From Akkermansiaceae bacterium UBA5020 (GTDB lineage: Bacteria > Verrucomicrobiota > Verrucomicrobiia > Verrucomicrobiales > DEV007), in assembly GCA_002396885.1 (NCBI GenBank), contig DGXY01000033.1:1-10316 (forward strand): a stretch of 10,316 nt of DNA, written 5' to 3'. The translations under genes were made by a program, and so were the position numbers. The notes below the pieces were generated by a model. It saw only the letters and a list, made by a program, of their open reading frames with translations. It did not search any database and was not told the origin of the DNA. Shown piece by piece: positions 6,663 to 10,316 of the stretch (positions are counted from its first letter, which is position 1; every line of letters begins with the position of its first letter).

Positions 6663-7862
6663 TCAAAGCAAATGCCCGAGTTTGTCGCGCTTGGTGCCGA
6701 GGTAACGTTCGTTGTGTTCGTTTGGAGCAATGCGGATGGGGACCTTTTCGACGATCTCGAGTTTGTGTCCGTCGAGTCCGACGACCTTGCGGGGGTTGTT
6801 GGTCATGAGGCGGATTTTCCGCACCCCGAGGTCGTAGAGGATCTGGGCGCCCATGCCGTAGTCGCGCAGGTCGGAGCCGAAGCCGAGGCGTTCGTTCGCC
6901 TCGACGGTGTCGAGTCCCTCTTCCTGGAGTTTGTAGGCGCGGATCTTGTTGGCGAGGCCGATGCCGCGTCCTTCCTGGCGCATGTAGACGAGCACACCGC
7001 TGCCGACTTCCTCGATCTGGGCGAGGGCGCTGTGGAGCTGGCTGCCGCAATCGCAGCGGCGTGAGCCGAAGACGTCGCCGGTGAGGCATTCGGAATGGAC
7101 GCGGACGAGGATGGGATCCTCGGAGCGGATTTCACCTTTGACGAGGGCGAGGTGGTGCTCCTCGGGATTGAGTTTACTGGCGTAGACGACGAGATCGAAA
7201 TTCCCGTAGTCGGTCGGCATCTGGATGCGCTCGATCCGCTCGATCAGTTTCTCCTGGCTGCGGCGGTAATCGATGAGGGCCTCGATCGTGCCGATTTTGA
7301 GATCGTGTTTTTCGGCGAACTCGAGCAACTGGGGAAGACGGGCCATGGTGCCGTCCTCGTTGAGAATCTCGCAGATGACGCCGGCGGGCTCGAGTCCGGC
7401 GAGGCGGGCGAGGTCAACGGCGGCCTCGGTGTGTCCGGCGCGGCGGAGGACGCCGCCCTGCTTCGCCTGGAGCGGGAGGATGTGGCCGGGACGGACGAGA
7501 TCGCGCGGCTCGGCGAGGGGATTGGCGAGGATTTGAACGGTGCGGGCGCGGTCGGCGGCGCTGATCCCGGTGGTGACACCGTCGGCGGCATCGACCGCGA
7601 CGGTGAAATTGGTGCCGTGCGATTCGGTGTTCCGTCGCACCATGAGGGGCAGGCCGAGGCGCTCGGCGGCTTCCTGGGTGATGGGGGCGCAGATGAGACC
7701 GCGTCCATGGGTGGCCATGAAGTTGATCGCCTCGGGGGTGATCTTGGCGGCGGCGCAGACGAGGTCGCCCTCGTTTTCGCGGTCTTCGTCATCGACGATG
7801 ATGACAAGCCGACCAAGCCGGATGTCGGCGATGAGGTCTTTGACGGAAGAGAATTCGGGCAT
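6663..7862 (-). CDS. ribBA: Bifunctional 3,4-dihydroxy-2-butanone-4-phosphate synthase / GTP cyclohydrolase II
   Basis: A cytosolic 399-aa enzyme that opens both branches of riboflavin synthesis. The N-terminal RibB half (about 1-200) makes the four-carbon unit from ribulose 5-phosphate and shows DDEDRENEGD (24-33), THGRGL (51-56), RRNTESHGTNFTV (76-88), RPGH (124-127) and GHTEA (143-147). The C-terminal RibA half (about 205-399) opens GTP to the pyrimidine precursor. It has all three zinc cysteines (Cys259, Cys270, Cys272 in SECLTGDVFGSRRCDCG) and RQEGRGIGL (295-303). Both active sites therefore look intact; some RibBA proteins have lost the RibA function. Length is normal for fused RibBA. 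The ATG at 7862 starts right at the conserved N-terminus. The gene lies 64 bases downstream of a cupin on the same strand and may share its transcript. No FMN riboswitch and no SD are visible upstream. Confidence 0.97.
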   Translation of the reverse strand: MPEFSSVKDLIADIRLGRLVIIVDDEDRENEGDLVCAAAKITPEAINFMATHGRGLICAPITQEAAERLGLPLMVRRNTESHGTNFTVAVDAADGVTTGISAADRARTVQILANPLAEPRDLVRPGHILPLQAKQGGVLRRAGHTEAAVDLARLAGLEPAGVICEILNEDGTMARLPQLLEFAEKHDLKIGTIEALIDYRRSQEKLIERIERIQMPTDYGNFDLVVYASKLNPEEHHLALVKGEIRSEDPILVRVHSECLTGDVFGSRRCDCGSQLHSALAQIEEVGSGVLVYMRQEGRGIGLANKIRAYKLQEEGLDTVEANERLGFGSDLRDYGMGAQILYDLGVRKIRLMTNNPRKVVGLDGHKLEIVEKVPIRIAPNEHNERYLGTKRDKLGHLL

Positions 7863-7883
7863 GACGGGGGGCGCGCTACGGGC

Positions 7884-7919
7884 GGTAAAAGGTGGAAAGG
7901 TAAAAAGTAAAAGGTAAAG
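7884..7919. repeat. Degenerate heptamer-like tandem repeat
   Basis: Purine-rich units follow each other on the plus strand: GGTAAAA, GGTGGAAA, GGTAAAAA, GTAAAA, GGTAAAG. On the transcribed (minus) strand this is a pyrimidine-rich TTTTACC-type array. It fills more than half of the 64-base gap between the cupin and ribBA. It resembles the short tandem heptanucleotide repeats known from other bacteria, such as cyanobacteria. No regulatory role is shown. Confidence 0.5.
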
Positions 7920-7926
7920 GGCCCGA

Positions 7927-8289
7927 CTAGGCGGGAAACTCGTCCTCGGGGTCGAATTTGGGGACGGGGACGTTGAGGAGCTTCAGGTTTTCGCCGACGG
8001 CACGGTGGCGGCAGCCGGGCTGGATGAGGACGGCGGTGCCGGGGGAAAGGGGATGGATCTGGCCGTCGAGCTCGATGTGACCCTCGCCTTCAAGGACGTA
8101 GTAAAGCTCGGTCATGTGCCGGTGGTAGTGGAGCTCGCTGTCGTGCTTGATCTCGACGAGGTGCATCGAGGCGACGGTGTTGGCCTCGTTCATGAAGGCA
8201 CGCCGCGACTGGCCGCAGGGGCAGGGCGTGGGCTCGATCGCCGCCAGCCTCGCGATTTGGAAATTTTCTCCGATCACCTCGGTTTGCAT
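7927..8289 (-). CDS. Small single-domain cupin protein
   Basis: A 120-aa soluble protein with one cupin beta-barrel. Motif 1 is His54-x-His56 with Glu61, and HYHRHMTELYYVLEG is the conserved strand pair. Motif 2 is PGCRH (91-95), whose His95 would complete the metal site. Together these make a likely 3-His/1-Glu metal centre. The N-terminal segment carries Cys23-Pro-Cys25-Gly in PCPCGQSRRAF, an uncommon addition. Substrate and reaction cannot be read from the sequence; small cupins include isomerases, dioxygenases and sugar- or ligand-binding proteins. The ATG at 8289 gives a full domain. ribBA follows on the same strand after 64 bases, so co-transcription is possible, but a role in riboflavin metabolism is not implied. 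Confidence 0.88.
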   Translation of the reverse strand: MQTEVIGENFQIARLAAIEPTPCPCGQSRRAFMNEANTVASMHLVEIKHDSELHYHRHMTELYYVLEGEGHIELDGQIHPLSPGTAVLIQPGCRHRAVGENLKLLNVPVPKFDPEDEFPA

Positions 8290-8537
8290 GACCTAGTCTA
8301 CGCCCGCCCAGGGTGTTTTGAAAGCCGCCCCTTTGATTTGCGGCGCAATCCGTCCCAAGGGCGGACCTGAAAGCCATCCCCGAAACATGGGTTTCCGAAT
8401 CGCTTTCTTCCGCGGCAGCGTCTGCTCGCCCTTTTTGCCGGGTGCCTGCGGCGATGCCCCGCTTCCGGCTCCACTAGTGGCGCAAGACGCTGATGCCCGG
8501 GCCAGTCGGCTTCGGAGAGCGAGGGGACATCGGTAAA
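8290..8537. other. Intergenic stretch without a recognised gene
   Basis: The cupin start and the stop of the next gene are separated by 309 bases; apart from the terminator at its far end I see no gene here. Frames in both directions are short and compositionally unconvincing. An 8-base direct repeat, TGAAAGCC, occurs at 8319-8326 and 8368-8375. A nested GC-rich hairpin (GCCGG 8437-8441 with CCGGC 8465-8469; GCGG with CCGC inside) has no T-run. No tRNA or riboswitch was recognised. Confidence 0.5.
8295..8323 (-). promoter_or_regulatory. Weak candidate cupin promoter
   Basis: On the minus strand TAGACT (8295-8300) fits a -10 at 4 of 6, with TTTCAA (8318-8323) as a poor -35 (3 of 6) at a 17-base spacer. 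The -10 ends 5 bases before the cupin ATG. On its own the match is weak; it is listed because the same near-leaderless geometry appears at two other genes here. Confidence 0.25.
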
Positions 8538-8570
8538 GAAAAACGCCCGGCATCAAAAGGATGACGGGCG
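8538..8570 (-). terminator. Intrinsic terminator of the prenyltransferase-fold gene
   Basis: Read on the minus strand, an 11-base GC-rich stem with one mismatch (CGCCCGTCATC paired with GATGCCGGGCG) and a 5-base loop is followed directly by TTTTTC. It starts 29 bases after the stop codon at 8599. This is a textbook rho-independent terminator and separates this gene from the cupin-ribBA pair. Confidence 0.9.
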
Positions 8571-8598
8571 CCGGGGAAAAGGCGGCCGTCGAGACCGA

Positions 8599-10275
8599 TC
8601 AGCGCTTCTCCAATCCGCTGACCTTGTCGGTCGTGGGGAGATAGCGGTAATAAACCTCGAGCATGAGGATGGCCCAAGCGGTGTTCATGAGCTGGGCATC
8701 GGCACCGCCCTGTCCACCCACACCCTTTGAGAGCCAGGAGCCATCTTCATTCTGGGCATCGAGGAGGCGGGGCTGGAAGATCTTGTTGTAGTTCTCCCAC
8801 TCTTTGCCCTCGTGCATGAAGAAAGCCTGGGTGTTGTAGTAGGGCGCGTAGAAGTTGCCCCCGGGAGAGGGGTTGGCATAGGCTTTCACCAAATAGGCGA
8901 GCGCCTTGTTGTATTGGGGAGTGTCCTTGCCCTTCCAAATCTGCATGGCGAGCATGGCGGCACCGGTGAGGGTGGGTTTGCCCTTGGCGTTGTCGGGATT
9001 GTACTTAAAGGCCCCCTCGGAATCCTGGATCGCCGGGAGATACTTCTCGGTCGCCAGATCGAGAGCCCTCTCCACGCCCGAGAAGTTGCGTCCGGTGTTG
9101 TGGGCCGCCTTGAGGGACTGGATCATCCAGCCGGAGACGGACATGTCTTCGGCACCTTCGGCCTTGAAACCGTAGGGCCAGCCTCCCGTTTTGGTCTGGG
9201 CATCCACGACGATGCCGACGGACTTCTTCAAGACCGACTCGAGGCGGGGGATCTCCTTGCCGCTCTCTTTGGTCATGGTGTAGAGTTCGGAGAGCGCGTA
9301 GGTGGCGATGGCATGTTCGTAGGCCTCATGGTGGCCGCCTTTGCCATTGGTCAACTTCCCATCGTTCTTGAGAGCCCTGTCCATCAGGAAAAGGGCGCCA
9401 TTGACGACGGAATCGCCGAATTTCGGGGATTCGGGGGTCTCGCAGTGGCCGAGGTAGGCGAGCAGGGCGAGGCCGGTCATGGCGGCGTGGAACTCTTCGC
9501 CGAAGGAGCCATCCTTGTTTTGCTTCGTGGTGATGAATTCGAGGCCCTCGCGGACCGCCTTCTCGGCGCGATCTTCGCCACCACTCTCGCGGAGGCGCTT
9601 CATGCGCTGGGACATCGAGCAACGCGACTGCATCCCGGCGGGGATCGCGCCCATGTTCGAAACGTCGCCGAAACCGCTCATCGACATGCCGAAACCGGCG
9701 TCGCTGTCCGACATCGCCACCATCGTGAGGTTGGTGTTGGCGTCGAAAGTGTCCGGCACCGCGAAATTGGAGAACGCTGTGCTGGAAACGACGGGCTGGG
9801 AGGAGGAAACCGTCGAGGCGGAGCGCTGGGTGACCTTCTTCATGGTCTGGTTCTCCATGCTCGATTCACTGTTATTCGCGATCGACGAGACGGAAATCTG
9901 CGGCGGAGGCGGCGGAGGGCTCGAGATGTACCAAGAGGCAAGCGCGACGATGATGACGAGGTGAATGACGACTGCCATCAGCACGGCGCTGAGCTTTTCC
10001 TTCGTTGCCGGTGGTTTTTCGGCGGCATGGACCGCTTCGCCTTCACCCACGATGAACATGCGCTCGCCCGTTCTTTCATCGATGAGCACTTCATGGGCTT
10101 CGCCGAGATCGTGTCCGTCGGCACTGTAAAGATGTCCTCCCTCGGCGTTCGGATCCTCGCTCTCGCTCTCCGGGTTTTCTTCACCCGGGGGGCGGAGTTT
10201 GCGAGGGGGTAAAGGGGTGGATCCGGACTCGGTTCCTAGGGACTGTGCAGGGGGTGTCTGATCAGGGTCTTCCAT
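8599..10275 (-). CDS. TonB-like anchored protein with a prenyltransferase/squalene-oxidase repeat domain
   Basis: A 558-aa single-pass membrane protein. Residues 1-94 are acidic, proline-rich and probably cytoplasmic. Residues 95-118 form one transmembrane helix (LSAVLMAVVIHLVIIVALASW), followed by six prolines at 120-125, the layout of TonB-type proteins. A low-complexity Ser/Met/Gly linker runs to about 215. Then RCSMSQRMKRLRESGG leads into an alpha/alpha-toroid domain (about 235-550) of the squalene-cyclase/prenyltransferase-repeat type, with QW-like motifs QNKDGSFG (252-259), GGWPYG (364-369) and QNEDGSW (508-514). The DxDD acid of true squalene-hopene cyclases is absent and the domain would sit in the periplasm, so terpene cyclisation is unlikely; a binding or structural role is inferred. 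ATG 10275 is chosen. The frame stays open to the window edge and TTG at 10290 is an alternative, so the N-terminus could be longer. A strong terminator follows. Confidence 0.85.
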   Translation of the reverse strand: MEDPDQTPPAQSLGTESGSTPLPPRKLRPPGEENPESESEDPNAEGGHLYSADGHDLGEAHEVLIDERTGERMFIVGEGEAVHAAEKPPATKEKLSAVLMAVVIHLVIIVALASWYISSPPPPPPQISVSSIANNSESSMENQTMKKVTQRSASTVSSSQPVVSSTAFSNFAVPDTFDANTNLTMVAMSDSDAGFGMSMSGFGDVSNMGAIPAGMQSRCSMSQRMKRLRESGGEDRAEKAVREGLEFITTKQNKDGSFGEEFHAAMTGLALLAYLGHCETPESPKFGDSVVNGALFLMDRALKNDGKLTNGKGGHHEAYEHAIATYALSELYTMTKESGKEIPRLESVLKKSVGIVVDAQTKTGGWPYGFKAEGAEDMSVSGWMIQSLKAAHNTGRNFSGVERALDLATEKYLPAIQDSEGAFKYNPDNAKGKPTLTGAAMLAMQIWKGKDTPQYNKALAYLVKAYANPSPGGNFYAPYYNTQAFFMHEGKEWENYNKIFQPRLLDAQNEDGSWLSKGVGGQGGADAQLMNTAWAILMLEVYYRYLPTTDKVSGLEKR

Positions 10276-10280
10276 GCGAG

Positions 10281-10301
10281 ATGGGGGCAAAAAATGGGGG
10301 C
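10281..10301. repeat. Short G-rich direct repeat upstream of the prenyltransferase-fold gene
   Basis: ATGGGGGC occurs twice on the plus strand (10281-10288 and 10294-10301), separated by AAAAA. With the G-run at the window end (10311-10316) this gives three runs of five or more G within 35 bases, just upstream of the gene start. A G-quadruplex would need a fourth run, possibly outside the window. Confidence 0.35.
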
Positions 10302-10316
10302 GCGGAGCCGGGGGGG

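Noticed and set aside
6521..6730. Longer N-terminus for the metalloprotease (start at 6730)
   Set aside because: The extension lies upstream of a good signal peptide starting at 6520 and would run through the promoter and into the 3' end of ribBA.
7095..7910. Plus-strand open frame of 271 codons across ribBA
   Set aside because: Antisense to an unmistakable ribBA; acidic, glycine-rich translation typical of a shadow frame.
7863..7926. FMN riboswitch before ribBA
   Set aside because: The gap is only 64 bases, lacks the conserved FMN aptamer segments and is mostly a simple repeat.
8437..8469. GC-rich nested hairpin as a terminator or structured RNA
   Set aside because: No T-run on either strand in the needed position, stems are short and interrupted, and such pairings are expected by chance in GC-rich DNA.
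8812..10212. Long plus-strand open frame of 466 codons antisense to the prenyltransferase-fold gene
   Set aside because: GC-rich antisense shadow: its composition mirrors the real gene, no domain is recognisable, and the minus-strand frame carries clear family motifs and a terminator.
1..10316. CRISPR array, tRNA, rRNA, insertion sequence or phage genes
   Set aside because: Reading both strands revealed no regularly spaced repeats, cloverleaf, transposase motif or phage-type protein.

Overview
The window is high-GC bacterial DNA with seven confident protein genes. The gene families suggest Verrucomicrobiota, or a close PVC relative: secreted FGE-like and fibronectin-like mosaic proteins, a metzincin with PPC and PKD domains, and a TonB-like membrane anchor fused to a prenyltransferase-fold domain. 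This is an inference from family content; no rRNA or other taxonomic marker is present.

Plus-strand half (1-4463). The window opens inside the 3' part of a large mosaic exported protein: the end of an FGE/SUMF1-like domain, a beta-sandwich module, a fibronectin-like repeat, a PPC-like domain and a C-terminal beta-rich region. A 304-base gap follows. It holds a possible structured, repeat-like element, a possible 40-codon small gene and an AT-rich promoter region with an operator-like palindrome. Next comes a two-gene nitric-oxide signalling unit: a stand-alone heme H-NOX sensor (1925-2491) and, 19 bases on, a hybrid histidine kinase (2511-4463). The kinase is arranged HNOBA, PAS-like, HisKA, HATPase, receiver. 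Together they resemble a split soluble guanylate cyclase sensor whose output is phosphorylation. No downstream response regulator or Hpt protein lies in the window.

Convergent junction (4464-4516). This 53-base gap between opposed stop codons contains hairpins that may end transcription from one or both sides.

Minus-strand half (4517-10275). Read in the direction of transcription, from high to low coordinates, the genes are: a TonB-like anchored prenyltransferase/squalene-oxidase-repeat protein followed by a strong intrinsic terminator; a small cupin; the bifunctional riboflavin enzyme RibBA, 64 bases downstream of the cupin across a short heptamer-like repeat; and a secreted zinc metalloprotease with its own promoter. 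The cupin and ribBA may be co-transcribed. The other genes show no obvious functional link.

None of the six gene starts has a well-placed Shine-Dalgarno sequence. For three of them a -10-like hexamer lies only 5-7 bases before the ATG, which suggests leaderless or SD-independent initiation. The most biologically interesting system is the H-NOX/HNOBA-kinase pair. It is a variant of a known theme, not a wholly new system.
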